From NCBI RefSeq assembly GCF_900129245.1, contig NZ_FQUT01000005.1, forward strand, positions 186,001 to 250,000: DNA of 64,000 nucleotides, given 5' to 3'. The stretch comes from Chryseobacterium arachidis (GTDB lineage Bacteria; Bacteroidota; Bacteroidia; Flavobacteriales; Weeksellaceae). The notes under the pieces are model-generated. The model was not told where the DNA came from and did not search any database. It saw only the letters and a program-made list of their open reading frames with translations. Shown here one piece after another: positions 51,773 to 62,529 of the stretch. How positions within the stretch are numbered: position 1 is the first letter of the stretch; each line of letters opens with the position of its first letter. A program made the position numbers and the translations under genes.

Positions 51773-51971
51773 GATAATTTCAAAGAAAGATTTATCACAA
51801 AAAACAACGCAATCTGCAAAATCAGCGAGAAAAAAACAGTATTTCAATTCATTAGAGGCGCACTTTAATCAAAACTTATTCACGATCAAACTTTAAGAAA
51901 CTTTTAATTCAAAATTTTGGCCTTTGGCGTGAAACTTTCAGCTAAATTTGAATAACATCAAATAATAAAGT

Positions 51972-52781
51972 ATGAAAATTTCATTGCATAATCAGGTCGC
52001 CGTGGTCACAGGTGCTTCCAGCGGAATAGGTTCAGGCATTGCCAAATCAATTGCCTCAGCAGGTGCAACAGTCATTGTCAATCATTCCTCAGAACGTTCA
52101 GTTGACGAAGCAAAGGCTGTTTTAAAGGAAATTACTGACGCCGGCGGAAACGGAATTACGTATCAATGTGATGTATCCAAAGAAGATCAGGTCATGAAAA
52201 TGTTTCAGGATGTGGTTTCACAATTTGGGACAGTTGATATTCTTATCAACAATGCCGGAGTTCAGAAAGATGCAAAATTCACAGAAATGACGATCGACCA
52301 ATGGAATACTGTTATCGGAATTAATCTTACCGGTCAGTTTTTATGTGCAAGAGAAGCCATCAAAGAATTTCTTCGCCGAGGAATCGATCCGTCCCGCTCC
52401 GTGGCCTGCGGAAAAATTATCCACATCAGTTCGGTTCATGAGATTATTCCTTGGGCAGGGCATGCTAATTATGCTTCGAGTAAAGGGGCGATTAAAATGC
52501 TGATGCAGACATTGGCGCAGGAATATGGAGCCGATAAAATCCGTGTCAATTCCATCTGTCCCGGAGCCATTCAGACGCCAATTAATAAAGACGCCTGGAG
52601 CACTCCGGAGGCTTTGAATTCATTATTAAATTTAATTCCATACAACAGAATCGGGCAACCGGAAGACATCGGAAATCTGGCTGCATTTCTGGCAAGCGAT
52701 CTGGCAGATTACATCACCGGAGCAAGTATCTTCGTGGATGGCGGAATGACGACTTTCGAAAGTTTTTCCACGGGAGGATAA
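51972..52781 (+). CDS. Short-chain dehydrogenase (glucose 1-dehydrogenase-like)
   Basis: 269 residues. Cofactor motif VTGASSGIGSGIA, NNAG, catalytic Ser and YASSKG (Y-x-x-x-K), and the C-terminal ITGASIFVDGGMTTF. It lies upstream of a GH63-like glucosidase with 388 bases between. The pair suggests glucose or glucoside oxidation, perhaps for glycoside breakdown. Confidence 0.9.
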   Translation: MKISLHNQVAVVTGASSGIGSGIAKSIASAGATVIVNHSSERSVDEAKAVLKEITDAGGNGITYQCDVSKEDQVMKMFQDVVSQFGTVDILINNAGVQKDAKFTEMTIDQWNTVIGINLTGQFLCAREAIKEFLRRGIDPSRSVACGKIIHISSVHEIIPWAGHANYASSKGAIKMLMQTLAQEYGADKIRVNSICPGAIQTPINKDAWSTPEALNSLLNLIPYNRIGQPEDIGNLAAFLASDLADYITGASIFVDGGMTTFESFSTGG

Positions 52782-53169
52782 GCTTTGGGCGCACATTTCC
52801 GGCTCTCACTACTCGCTTTTTTGTGCCTTGCTTTTACCGAAGCTTACAAAAAGAGCTCAGACAGGCCGTTCAATCCGGGGCGCAGAACAGTCGAAGAAGA
52901 AGAGAAAGTCTTTTGAAAGTCAGTTATCAAGGTTGAATTCGTTCCCTTTGTCAATTTTAAATAGCTTCAGAAAGCTTGTATTTCAAAAATAAGCGAAGCG
53001 CCTTTGTTTATCTTAATTCAGAGGAAATAAATTTAAAAAACTTTGCTTAGATTCCTACGGATGACAAACAGAATGAAAACTATACGCAATCAAACCTCAA
53101 AGTTTTTTAAAAATTAAGCAATTCATATTTAATCATATATCATTGATCAATCATCATTTATAAAAAATT
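52782..53169. other. Intergenic region with decayed repeats
   Basis: A decayed third copy of the hairpin repeat (about 52790-52880) and a REP-like half element (CTTAGATTCCTACGGATGACAAAC, about 53044-53070). No gene seen. Confidence 0.5.
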
Positions 53170-55824
53170 ATGAAAGAAAAAGAAAGACTCTCCGATGTCA
53201 CCTGGAAAAAATGGGGACCCTATGTAAGCAATCGCGAATGGGGATTGGTGCGAGAAGATTATAGCGCAGACGGTGATGCCTGGAATTACACCAATCATGA
53301 CATTGCGGAAGCCAAAACCTATCGTTGGGGAGAGGAGGGAATCTGCGGAATTTGTGATGACCTTCAAAAGCTTGTTTTTTCCTTTGGATTCTGGAATAAA
53401 AAAGATAAAATGGTGAAGGAACGGTTCTTCGGACTTACAAACGGGCAGGGAAACCATGGAGAAGACGTGAAAGAATATTTTTACTATTTAGACTCTACGC
53501 CAACGCATTCGTACATGAAAATGCTGTATAAATATCCTCAAAATGCATTTCCTTACGAAGATTTAATAAAAACCAATACAACAAGAACCAAAGAAGAAAC
53601 CGAATATGAATTAATAGACACCGGAATTTTTGATCAAAATGAATATTTCGACCTGTTTATAGAATACGCCAAAGAAAGTCCAAGTGATATTTTGGTTAAA
53701 CTGACAATCATTAATAAATCTGAAAATGAAGCACCGTTAGTTATTCTTCCTACAGTTTGGTTCCGAAATACCTGGAATTGGGGGTATGATGAGTATAAAC
53801 CGCAGATGAGTTCCGATGATGCCAATGTCATTAATGTTCATCACAAGGATTTGGAAATCAGGAATATTTATGCGAAAGAATCCGAGAAAGTTCTTTTTTG
53901 CGATAATGAAACACATAATGAAAGGCTTTATCAGTGTCCGAGCAGATCCAGATTTAAGAAAGACGGGATTAATGATTTCGTCATGAACGGGAATTCTCAA
54001 GCTATTAATCCAAAAGATTTCGGAACAAAAGCATCATTTTTCATCAATGAAAATTTTAAACCTAAAGAAACCAAGACATTCGAATTCAGAATATCAGACA
54101 AATCTTTGAAAAAGCCTTTCAAAGATTTTGACGATATTTTTACTTCAAGACAAAATGAAGCTGATGAGTTTTACGCCGAAATCCAGAACGGTATTAAAAC
54201 AGATGATGAAAAACTGGTTCAGCGGCAGGCTTTTGCAGGAATGCTCTGGAACAAGATGTTTTATCATTACAACGTTGAAAAATGGCTAAAAGGTGATCCC
54301 ACAGAACTCAGCCCACCAAAATCCAGAGAAAAAATCCGGAATTATGAATGGAAGCATCTGAACAACGAACATATTATTTCCATGCCGGATAAATGGGAAT
54401 ATCCATGGTATGCGACTTGGGATCTGGCTTTCCATACCATAAGTTTTTCATTAATTGATCCTGATTTTGCCAAGCATCAGCTCAAACTTTTTCTTTTCGA
54501 ATGGTATATGCATCCCAATGGCCAACTTCCCGCTTATGAATGGAATTTCAGTGATGTAAATCCACCGGTGCATGCCTGGGCGGTTTTCAGAGTTTTTAAA
54601 ATTGATGAGTATTTAAAAGATAAACCTGATCTGGAATTCCTTGAAAGTGCCTTCCAGAAGCTGCTGATGAATTTTACATGGTGGGTGAATAAAAAAGATA
54701 ACAACGGAAATAATATTTTTGAAGGTGGTTTTTTAGGGCTTGATAATATCGGGATCTTTGACCGTAATGCCAAACTTCCTAATGGGGAACACCTGGAGCA
54801 ATCGGACGGGACAAGCTGGATGGCAATGTTTGCGCTCAATATGATGAGGATCGCATTGGAATTGGCTTTATACAACAATGTGTATGAAGAAATGGCAATG
54901 AAGTTTTTTGAACATTTCCTGTCTATTGCGAATTCACTCGACAATATGGGGGATGAGTGTTTTAGCCTTTGGGACGAAGAAGATGAATTTTTTTATGATG
55001 CTCTTGCATCCAGCGACGGTAACCACATGTATTTAAAGCTTAGAACAATTGTTGGATTAATTCCGATGTTTGCAGTTGAAGTCATTGATGATGAAATGAT
55101 AGAAAAACTTCCGAATTTCAAAAAAAGAATGAATTGGGTGTTAGAAAATAAACCGGAATTAGCTGCTCTGGTTTCGCATTGGGAAGTAAAAGGTGAGGAT
55201 TCTAAGCATTTGCTTTCACTTTTACGCGGGCATCGTTTGAAAAGATTATTGAGCAGAATGTTAGATCCCAATCAGTTTTTAAGTGAATTTGGGGTGCGAG
55301 CTCTGTCGAAAGAATATGAAAAAAATTCATTCAACTTACATTTAAACGGAACAGATTATACCGTAAAATATACTCCTGCCGAAAGTGACAGCGGATTGTT
55401 TGGAGGAAACAGTAATTGGCGCGGCCCGATTTGGTTTCCGGTTAATTTTTTAATTATTGAAAGTCTGCAGCGATTTTTCTTTTATTACAGCCCAGATTTT
55501 CTGGTTGAATATCCTACCGGAAGCGGAAATTACTCAAGTCTGGACCAGATTGCAGACGGTTTAAGCAAGAGGTTATCTAAATTATTTTTAAAAGATGAAA
55601 ACGGAAACCGCCCTTTCAACGGGCAATATCCAAAATTTCAGAACGACCCCGATTTTAGGGATTATATTTTATTTTACGAATATTTTCATGGAGACAACGG
55701 GCGTGGAGTAGGAGCATCGCACCAGACAGGATGGACGGGATTAATTGCAAAAATTCTGATGCCGAGATTTTCTAAAAAGGAAATTGCAGAATCTGAAACG
55801 GAAATGCCGGAGGATGCGAAATAA
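53170..55824 (+). CDS. GH63-like glucosidase
   Basis: 884 residues, no signal peptide. A long (alpha/alpha)6 catalytic region has WEYPWYATWDLAFHTIS, LPAYEWNFSDVNPPVHAWA, TSWMAMFALNMM and GPIWFPVNFLII. An MGH1/GH63-type ending holds ASHQTGWTGLIAKIL. The ATWDLA aspartate and a later acidic residue are the likely catalytic pair. Predicted to cleave alpha-glucosides or mannosylglycerate-type compounds in the cytoplasm. Confidence 0.85.
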   Translation: MKEKERLSDVTWKKWGPYVSNREWGLVREDYSADGDAWNYTNHDIAEAKTYRWGEEGICGICDDLQKLVFSFGFWNKKDKMVKERFFGLTNGQGNHGEDVKEYFYYLDSTPTHSYMKMLYKYPQNAFPYEDLIKTNTTRTKEETEYELIDTGIFDQNEYFDLFIEYAKESPSDILVKLTIINKSENEAPLVILPTVWFRNTWNWGYDEYKPQMSSDDANVINVHHKDLEIRNIYAKESEKVLFCDNETHNERLYQCPSRSRFKKDGINDFVMNGNSQAINPKDFGTKASFFINENFKPKETKTFEFRISDKSLKKPFKDFDDIFTSRQNEADEFYAEIQNGIKTDDEKLVQRQAFAGMLWNKMFYHYNVEKWLKGDPTELSPPKSREKIRNYEWKHLNNEHIISMPDKWEYPWYATWDLAFHTISFSLIDPDFAKHQLKLFLFEWYMHPNGQLPAYEWNFSDVNPPVHAWAVFRVFKIDEYLKDKPDLEFLESAFQKLLMNFTWWVNKKDNNGNNIFEGGFLGLDNIGIFDRNAKLPNGEHLEQSDGTSWMAMFALNMMRIALELALYNNVYEEMAMKFFEHFLSIANSLDNMGDECFSLWDEEDEFFYDALASSDGNHMYLKLRTIVGLIPMFAVEVIDDEMIEKLPNFKKRMNWVLENKPELAALVSHWEVKGEDSKHLLSLLRGHRLKRLLSRMLDPNQFLSEFGVRALSKEYEKNSFNLHLNGTDYTVKYTPAESDSGLFGGNSNWRGPIWFPVNFLIIESLQRFFFYYSPDFLVEYPTGSGNYSSLDQIADGLSKRLSKLFLKDENGNRPFNGQYPKFQNDPDFRDYILFYEYFHGDNGRGVGASHQTGWTGLIAKILMPRFSKKEIAESETEMPEDAK

Positions 55825-55979
55825 TGAGGTTTATGTTGCTAGTTGTTGGTATCCTGCGGGCTTTTATAAGTGACACGACTTTATAGAAATTAGAAACAGT
55901 TAGGAGTTAAAAAATTGATGAGCTTAGTGTTCAAATAGTTTGCTAAGTTTAATAAAATAATGAATTTATCAACTTAATA

Positions 55980-56666
55980 TTATTCAAATATCTGTTGGAT
56001 AACTTCCAATGAACCAGGCGTTTTGAAATCTGTAATATGATAATGGTAATATATCAAAACACTGTCCAGAAAGTCTTTCCTGAACGATGTTGAAATTTTT
56101 ATTTTATAAGGGTTTTCCATCGAAAGAATGCTTTTCCAGATGGTGGAAATATCTTCTGTAAAAAGCTGATGCGTAGATTCTAAAGCAAATGTTCCGGTTT
56201 CCGGATTCAGGAATTTTCCGTTGTTAATTAATGGTGCGACTCCATGAATCTTTAAAATTTTAATTAAAAAAATTAAATGTGACTGGTAATTTCCATTTTC
56301 CAGTTCATTGATAAATTCTTCCAGACAGAAGAAAATATGATGGTTTTTGTTCTCATATTTTAAGTTGTGATTCAGAAAATCTGAAATGAAAAACACAACG
56401 GTATTACATCGGATATCTGTATAAATATCGTTACTTTTTACCAGTTCAAACTTGGAAATCGTCTGTATTCCGTTGCCTTTTAAGGGGGTTAAAGAAAAGT
56501 TGAGTTTGCTTAACGGCAGAAGCAGGGCTTTTTTCTTATTTTTTTTGGCATAAATTCCTTTCAAAAAATAAGACTGAAACCCGTCTTCTTCTGTAAAACA
56601 ATGCAGAACTGCATCATTTTCACCGTATTTTATGTATGATAATAAAAATCCGTTCTGTGAATTCAT
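55980..56666 (-). CDS. recO: DNA repair protein RecO
   Basis: 228 residues. N-terminal OB fold (GFLLSYIKYGENDAVLHCFTEEDGFQSYFLKGIYAKKNKKK), then a helical domain. Lacks the zinc-binding cysteines of some RecO proteins. Mediator loading RecA onto SSB-coated DNA. It overlaps the porZ stop by 1 base, so the two genes form an operon. Confidence 0.88.
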   Translation of the reverse strand: MNSQNGFLLSYIKYGENDAVLHCFTEEDGFQSYFLKGIYAKKNKKKALLLPLSKLNFSLTPLKGNGIQTISKFELVKSNDIYTDIRCNTVVFFISDFLNHNLKYENKNHHIFFCLEEFINELENGNYQSHLIFLIKILKIHGVAPLINNGKFLNPETGTFALESTHQLFTEDISTIWKSILSMENPYKIKISTSFRKDFLDSVLIYYHYHITDFKTPGSLEVIQQIFE

Positions 56667-58951
56667 TAATTTACGACCGCTATCTTTGCAGTAGCTTTAT
56701 CTGAGCCGTCTTCGTTAGTCATTAATACAAAATAGATTCCCGAAGCCACTCTTTTTCCTCTCTGATTGTTAAGATCCCACTCATAATATCCGCCTCTTGC
56801 TACAGCAGAATGTACGACATTTCCGGCTGCATCGGCAATTCTGATATTGGTAACCTCTGCTAAACCTTTAATGGTAACTTTCCCTTTAAAATTAGAGTAT
56901 ACAACAGGATTCGGGTATACCAAAACATTACCAAAGTCTGAAGTAACATCGGCCACATCTCCCTGATAGGTTACAATTCCGCTATAGGAAACGAAGTATA
57001 CTTTCCCCGTTTTTCTATCTACCTTAATATCTGTGATGCTGTTTGTCGGAAGCGGAGAGTTTTCCTTGGTAAAATGCTTAATGGTTCGCTGGCCGTCGGC
57101 AGAAAGATAATATACACCACCGCCGTCTACAGAAACCCATTTGTGGTCTCCCGCATCCACCTCAATCTGCAAAATTTGCGAATCTCTGAAAAGTTCTTCT
57201 CCAAGCCCGTTTTGTTCTATGATAATGGGTTCAACAACTGCATCGGCAGGAGTTTTAATTACAGAAATAGCATTTGATAAAACTCTCAATCCTATATCGC
57301 TACCAATCCACGCATCTCCTGATTTGTCGATGGCTACAGAAATTGTTCCTCCCGAAGCTGTTGCAAATCCATTTGACTGGTTTAGGATATAAGCGGTATC
57401 ATCTGATATACTCAAAGTTTTTTTTGTATCATAAGCAATAAAACTATTAATTCTGGGAATAGGCATCCATAATAATCCTTCATAATATAAAGGTTTTTGT
57501 GCGGCACCAAATAAAGAAGTAGTATTAGAAATAAGAAAATTATCGGCCGTTCTATCATATGCACCGACAGCAGTTAAAGCGCCAAGGGCAGCACCTTCTC
57601 CCGAAAAGGCGATCGAGGCAAACAGATTATTGGAGTCATCAAAAGTAAGCCCTACAGGACGTCTAGTTACTGGACTATCTGTTCCTAAATCATAGTATTT
57701 AGTAAATGCAAAATCTTTACTGCTTGCATTATATTTCATCTTATAGATCCCACGTCCAACATTATTATTATAATTAGTGAAAAAAATGTCATTTGGATCT
57801 GCAGGATCAGAAACTACATCCAAAATATTGAACGACGTTGTATTGCCTATGAAGTAAGATGGATAGATCCATTCCATTCCGTTGAAGAAATAGAATCCTG
57901 GATTTTTTGTATTAATAATTGGAACATTAAATCTCCCTTCCCTTCCTCCGCTGGAAACCAATATCTGATTATCACCATACAAACTTATTTTATAAGCGTA
58001 ATTAAAGTATGGGCCATCCGGTTTAAAAGTATTGCTGCTTTCATTTTTTATTCCCGATAGAATAGTTCCTCCGTAAACACTGCTTCCAATGGTTGTTGCC
58101 GTATTACATTCTTCTCCAAAAGCAACAGCATTACCAAATGTACCGCTTGTATTAAATGTATACACTCTGCTAAGATCTGTAACAATAATGTTGTTGTTGT
58201 TAACCACAACATCATGAACATCTGTAAAGGTCTGAGAAAGTGCAACAGGAGTTCCACCATTATATAGATATGCTGTTGTTGCCGACGAAAAGCTTAATAC
58301 ACCCTCCGAATCAATATGTTTAAAAGAGCCCGGCATTTCGGTTGCCCATGTTGTGAAAACCGGGAAAGTAGTATTCATTTCATGAGTTTTTAAACCGGTA
58401 TTGGTTACAGAGAAAACTTTGTTCCCTAAAATAGTAGCTTCATTACTAGCCTGATAAACTCCGCCGGATATGAAAAATGCTGAATCTTTAAATTCTTTTT
58501 TCTTTAAATCAAATATAGAAACACCATATCCAACAGAAATTACGGCTAAGTCTCCAGTAATCGAAATATGATTGATTTTCTTACTTCCATTGTATCCCGT
58601 TGCAATTGGTATATCAACAACATAAGTCACTCCGTCTGGTGTAACTACATCTAAAGAACCATTCTGATAGCCAATCAATCCGATTTTTGTCTGCGGATTG
58701 TAATCGAATGCTGAAATTTTTACCTCATGCAAGCCGTTTGCTTTAGACAGCTTGGTAATTTCACCTGTTGAAATTGTATAGTAGAATATCCCGTTTTCAG
58801 CTGCTGCAACTATTTTTCCGTTGTCTTCTTTCATGGCCAAGACATTATTGTAGGAAAATAAATCTGCCCATTTTTTTGAAGAAATAGTCTGTGCATTTGC
58901 AATTTGCAGGGATGCCAAAATACCAAGAGAAATTAAAGAGAGTTTTTTCAT
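56666..58951 (-). CDS. porZ: Type IX secretion protein PorZ
   Basis: 761 residues. Signal peptide MKKLSLISLGILASLQIANAQ, two seven-bladed beta-propellers by strand-rich repeats (VISVGYGVSIFDLKKKE, GDAWIGSDIGLRVLS), and a C-terminal Ig-like sorting domain (NVLVYPNPVVYSNFKGKVTIKGL). PorZ helps attach A-LPS to secreted proteins at the outer surface. This places the genome in the type IX-secreting Bacteroidota. Confidence 0.9.
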   Translation of the reverse strand: MKKLSLISLGILASLQIANAQTISSKKWADLFSYNNVLAMKEDNGKIVAAAENGIFYYTISTGEITKLSKANGLHEVKISAFDYNPQTKIGLIGYQNGSLDVVTPDGVTYVVDIPIATGYNGSKKINHISITGDLAVISVGYGVSIFDLKKKEFKDSAFFISGGVYQASNEATILGNKVFSVTNTGLKTHEMNTTFPVFTTWATEMPGSFKHIDSEGVLSFSSATTAYLYNGGTPVALSQTFTDVHDVVVNNNNIIVTDLSRVYTFNTSGTFGNAVAFGEECNTATTIGSSVYGGTILSGIKNESSNTFKPDGPYFNYAYKISLYGDNQILVSSGGREGRFNVPIINTKNPGFYFFNGMEWIYPSYFIGNTTSFNILDVVSDPADPNDIFFTNYNNNVGRGIYKMKYNASSKDFAFTKYYDLGTDSPVTRRPVGLTFDDSNNLFASIAFSGEGAALGALTAVGAYDRTADNFLISNTTSLFGAAQKPLYYEGLLWMPIPRINSFIAYDTKKTLSISDDTAYILNQSNGFATASGGTISVAIDKSGDAWIGSDIGLRVLSNAISVIKTPADAVVEPIIIEQNGLGEELFRDSQILQIEVDAGDHKWVSVDGGGVYYLSADGQRTIKHFTKENSPLPTNSITDIKVDRKTGKVYFVSYSGIVTYQGDVADVTSDFGNVLVYPNPVVYSNFKGKVTIKGLAEVTNIRIADAAGNVVHSAVARGGYYEWDLNNQRGKRVASGIYFVLMTNEDGSDKATAKIAVVN

Positions 58952-58953
58952 GC

Positions 58954-59904
58954 TTATGCTATTATACTGCTGTCTATTACCTGATTGTTCCAGGAAATAT
59001 GTTTTACATTTTTATTAGTATCAAAGAAGAAATCTATTCTGCCCAAAAGAAGTCCGGCCCATCCCACTTGGTTTACCAACACATTTTTACCTGCTCTGTT
59101 GGTAAATGTCTGTGGTTCCGGTAAAAAAGTATGGGTATGTCCGCCTAAAATAATATCAATATTTTCTGTTTTGGCAGCCAGGATTTTATCACTTATTTTA
59201 TTGGGTTCGTCTTTGTAATCGTAGCCGATGTGCGAAAGGCAGATGACAAGATCACATTTTTGTTCATTTTTTAGGAAGTTAGAATAATGTTGGGCTACTT
59301 CAACGGGATCTGAATACACAGTTTCTCCGTATTGTTTTTTGCCCACCAATCCATCCAGCTGAATTCCTACACCAAAAAGCCCAACCTTGATTCCGTTTTT
59401 ATTGAAGATCTTATATTGAGACGTTTTTCCGTCGAGGACTGTATTTTTAAAATCATAATTTGAACAGATAAAAGGAAACTGCGCATTCGGCAAAACTTTT
59501 AAAAATCCGTCCAAACCATTGTCAAAATCATGATTTCCCATCGTTGAAGCATCATACTTCATCATGGACATTAATTTGAACTCAAGCTCACCTCCGAAAA
59601 AGTTGAAGTAAGGAGTTCCTTGAAAAATATCACCTGAATCAAGAAGCAAAACATTGGATTCCTGATTTCTGATTTGCTGAATTAAGCTTGCCCTTCTCGC
59701 AAAACCACCCTGATTAGGATTTTTGGTATAGCTTGTATCAAATGGCTCTATTCTGCTGTGTTGGTCGTTGGTATGAAGAATAGTTAGTTTATTTGCGGAT
59801 TTTAAATCAAGAATATTTAATTGTTCAGCCATCATCATATTGGGAGCTAAAGCCATTGCTAAAGTTCCGCCACCTATTGCTTTTAAAAAACTTTTTCTCT
59901 CCAT
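58954..59904 (-). CDS. Metallophosphatase, 5'-nucleotidase N-domain
   Basis: 316 residues. An N-terminal signal (ERKSFLKAIGGGTLAMALAP, Tat-like but without twin arginine) is followed by LTILHTNDQHSRIEPFD, LLDSGDIFQGTPYF, GNHDFDNG and GGHTHTF, the metal sites of UshA-like enzymes. The substrate-binding C-domain is missing and is supplied by the next gene. Starts at the stop of that gene (1-base overlap). Confidence 0.9.
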   Translation of the reverse strand: MERKSFLKAIGGGTLAMALAPNMMMAEQLNILDLKSANKLTILHTNDQHSRIEPFDTSYTKNPNQGGFARRASLIQQIRNQESNVLLLDSGDIFQGTPYFNFFGGELEFKLMSMMKYDASTMGNHDFDNGLDGFLKVLPNAQFPFICSNYDFKNTVLDGKTSQYKIFNKNGIKVGLFGVGIQLDGLVGKKQYGETVYSDPVEVAQHYSNFLKNEQKCDLVICLSHIGYDYKDEPNKISDKILAAKTENIDIILGGHTHTFLPEPQTFTNRAGKNVLVNQVGWAGLLLGRIDFFFDTNKNVKHISWNNQVIDSSIIA

Positions 59905-60662
59905 TATTTCTTACCAATAAAATTTAAACGAACATCATTATTTACAACAACTTCAGGAGTTTTCTTGAAATAATCAATAAAAAGATCCCTTAACTTAATT
60001 CCTGTCGGAATAGATTCTCCTTTGGCGAAGAATTTCATATTGTCACCTCCCAAAGCCAAATAATCAGACGTTGCGATGTAATAATCCTGAGCCGGATTTA
60101 CTGCTTTTCCATTAATTAAAGTTTTGGTGAGTTGTCCGTTATTGGTTTCAATGTATAAATGAGATACAGGATTATTCACCTGAGTTTTTGCATAATAATC
60201 ATACAAGCCCTGCAAATCCGAACCTTTCATTTTTACAATAATGACTTCATTTTCGAAAGGCATTACTTCAAAAACACTTTTCAGTAGAATATCTCCTTTT
60301 CCGATCGTGGTACGGATTCCCCCGATATTGATCAGTGCGGCATCCACATTTTTCTGAAGATTTTTTTTCGCCCATTCATCAGCTCCGTCGAATGTATAGT
60401 CTGCTAAAAGATTGCCCAAATTACTATTGTCCCCCTGTTTTGTAAGGTCTACATTAGTGTGGGAGATCTTCTGGTTCATTTCTCTGTCTAATTTTTCCTT
60501 ATAGGGTTCAATAATTTTTGCAAACTCCTCATCATTCTTTAGCTCATTATTAATAGAAATATTTTTCTGGGTCTGAACATTTGCCACCTGCAACGGAGAA
60601 GCCGTTTTACAAGCAGAAAGTGCAGCCAGAGCAATTCCTAATAACAAGAATTTATTTTTCAT
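59904..60662 (-). CDS. 5'-nucleotidase C-terminal domain lipoprotein
   Basis: 252 residues from MKNKFLLLGIALAALSAC, a lipoprotein signal; the ATG 9 bases earlier is rejected. The 5_nucleotid_C fold (NLLADYTFDGADEWA, ALINIGGIRTTIGKGDI, FENEVIIVKMKGSDLQ, YYIATSDYLALGGDNM) forms the nucleotide base-binding half. With the gene at 58954 it makes a split UshA-type enzyme. Confidence 0.9.
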   Translation of the reverse strand: MKNKFLLLGIALAALSACKTASPLQVANVQTQKNISINNELKNDEEFAKIIEPYKEKLDREMNQKISHTNVDLTKQGDNSNLGNLLADYTFDGADEWAKKNLQKNVDAALINIGGIRTTIGKGDILLKSVFEVMPFENEVIIVKMKGSDLQGLYDYYAKTQVNNPVSHLYIETNNGQLTKTLINGKAVNPAQDYYIATSDYLALGGDNMKFFAKGESIPTGIKLRDLFIDYFKKTPEVVVNNDVRLNFIGKK

Positions 60663-60854
60663 ATACAGCAAATTATTTTTATAAAGGTGATATGTTGTCG
60701 CTGATTACCCCCTGTGCCTTATAAAGAATCAAGTGATGGCGATTTCATAAATCTTTTAGTATATGCAAATATAATTATATGTATAATAAAACATTATTAA
60801 TTATTAGAAATTCTTAGTCGAAATTATTAAATTTGACAAAAATAATTCTAACAG

Positions 60855-61727
60855 ATGAGCATTTTAAAAGGAGTAGGTGTTGCATTGGTAACACCCTTTA
60901 ATGAAGATTTATCCGTAGATTTCGACAGTTTGACAAAATTAGTTAATTACAACATCGAAAACGGAACCAATTATTTAGTTGTTTTGGGAACTACAGCGGA
61001 AGCTGCGACGCTTTCTGCTGAAGAGAAGAAACAGGTAGTTGAGCATATCATTAAGGTTAATAATAAACGTGTTCCCTTGGTTTTAGGGATTGGCGGAAAT
61101 AATACTCTTGAGGTAAAGAAACAGATTGAAGAGACAGATCTTTCTGCTTTTGAAGCGGTACTTTCTGTGTCCCCGTATTATAACAAACCCAATCAGGGAG
61201 GGCTTTATCAGCATTACAAAGCTTTGGCTTCAACAGGGAAAAATATCATTATTTATAACGTTCCTTCAAGAACAGGACAAAATATTGAAGCAGAAACAAC
61301 GCTACGTTTAGCAAAAGAATTCCCGAATTTATTCCTAATTAAAGAAGCGGCACCCAATATTTTACAGTATTTTGATATTCTGAGAAAGAAGCCGGAAGGT
61401 TTTAACTTAGTTTCAGGAGATGACGAATATACACTTCCCGTAACGTTAGCAGGTGGAGCAGGAGTAATTTCTGTAATCGGGCAGGCATATCCAAAAGAAT
61501 TTTCAACAATGGTTCAGTTAGCTTTTGATAGAAAAGTTGATGAGGCGTATGAGATCCACAACAAGTTGGTAGAAATCACAAGACTGATTTTCGCAGAAGG
61601 AAATCCTTGCGGAATTAAAGTGATTTTGGCTGAAATGGGAATTATTAAAAACTATTTAAGACTTCCATTGGTTCCAGCATCAGAAGGACTTTATGCTAAA
61701 ATTAAAGCTGAAATGGCGAACATTTAA
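60855..61727 (+). CDS. dapA: 4-hydroxy-tetrahydrodipicolinate synthase
   Basis: 290 residues. VVLGTTAEAATLS, VSPYYNKPNQGGLYQHYKA, YNVPSRTGQNI and LIKEAA with the Schiff-base lysine K163. First committed step of lysine and meso-diaminopimelate synthesis. Terminator at 61785. Confidence 0.95.
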   Translation: MSILKGVGVALVTPFNEDLSVDFDSLTKLVNYNIENGTNYLVVLGTTAEAATLSAEEKKQVVEHIIKVNNKRVPLVLGIGGNNTLEVKKQIEETDLSAFEAVLSVSPYYNKPNQGGLYQHYKALASTGKNIIIYNVPSRTGQNIEAETTLRLAKEFPNLFLIKEAAPNILQYFDILRKKPEGFNLVSGDDEYTLPVTLAGGAGVISVIGQAYPKEFSTMVQLAFDRKVDEAYEIHNKLVEITRLIFAEGNPCGIKVILAEMGIIKNYLRLPLVPASEGLYAKIKAEMANI

Positions 61728-61784
61728 AATGTCAATACTCAATTTGCTTTGCAGTGAATTGTGAACTTTACAGTTAAACATAAT

Positions 61785-61818
61785 AAGGTGAGAAGTTTAG
61801 ATGCTTTTCACCTTTTTT
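61785..61818 (+). terminator. Terminator after dapA
   Basis: AAGGTGA / TCACCTT stem and T run. Confidence 0.8.
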
Positions 61819-61833
61819 AATTAACCCCTTTGC

Positions 61834-61927
61834 TGAGTGAAATCGAAGATTCGACGTAGTCAAACGCCTTTGTGAACTTAAAAACATGAAGTATTTAAAG
61901 AAAATCTTTGCGAACTTTGCGTTAAAA
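61834..61927. repeat. Dispersed intergenic repeat, copy 4
   Basis: GAGTGAAATCGAAG..CAAACGCCTTTGTGAAC and ATCTTTGCGAACTTTGCG; as at 1901 and 34951. Confidence 0.75.
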
Positions 61928-61945
61928 AATAAATATTTAAATTCA

Positions 61946-62449
61946 ATGAAATTTATAAAAGCCACCAAAAATGATATTCCGTTAATTCAGGATTTGGCAA
62001 GAAGATCCTGGGAGAATGCTTATGCTGAAATATTATCTGCTGAACAGATGGAATATATGTTGTCTACCATGTATTCTGCTGAAGAAATTGAAAGTCATTT
62101 AAAACAAGCAAATTATCATTATTATTTAATTCAGGATGAAAACAATCGTTCTTTTGAAGGATTTATTGGGTACGAAAACGGATATGAAAATGAAACCACA
62201 AAGCTTCACAGAATTTATTTGGTTCCTGAAAGTAAAGGTAAAGGTTTAGGAAAAGGAGCATTAGAGTTTTTGAAAGAAAAAGTTCGGGAGAGTGGGGATG
62301 TTAGAATTATTTTAAATGTAAATAAATACAATTCTGCCAAAAAATTCTACCAATCCCAAGGATATACAGTTTATGACGAAGGAGTTTTTGACATCGGAAA
62401 CGGTTTTGTAATGGATGATTACCTGATGGAGTTTTTATTTCACAAATAA
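61946..62449 (+). CDS. GNAT acetyltransferase 2
   Basis: 167 residues from MKFIKATKNDIPLIQDLARRSW. The frame from 61886 extends into the repeat at 61834-61927 and is rejected. Acetyl-CoA motif LHRIYLVPESKGKGLGKGALEFL and a C-terminal NSAKKFYQSQGYTVYDEG. Substrate unknown. Confidence 0.88.
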   Translation: MKFIKATKNDIPLIQDLARRSWENAYAEILSAEQMEYMLSTMYSAEEIESHLKQANYHYYLIQDENNRSFEGFIGYENGYENETTKLHRIYLVPESKGKGLGKGALEFLKEKVRESGDVRIILNVNKYNSAKKFYQSQGYTVYDEGVFDIGNGFVMDDYLMEFLFHK

Positions 62450-62529
62450 ATGACTTAAAATTATATAACAATTTATTGTAATTCTATAATGTGTGACATG
62501 TTTTTTTTAGTCAACTTTGCAATAGAACC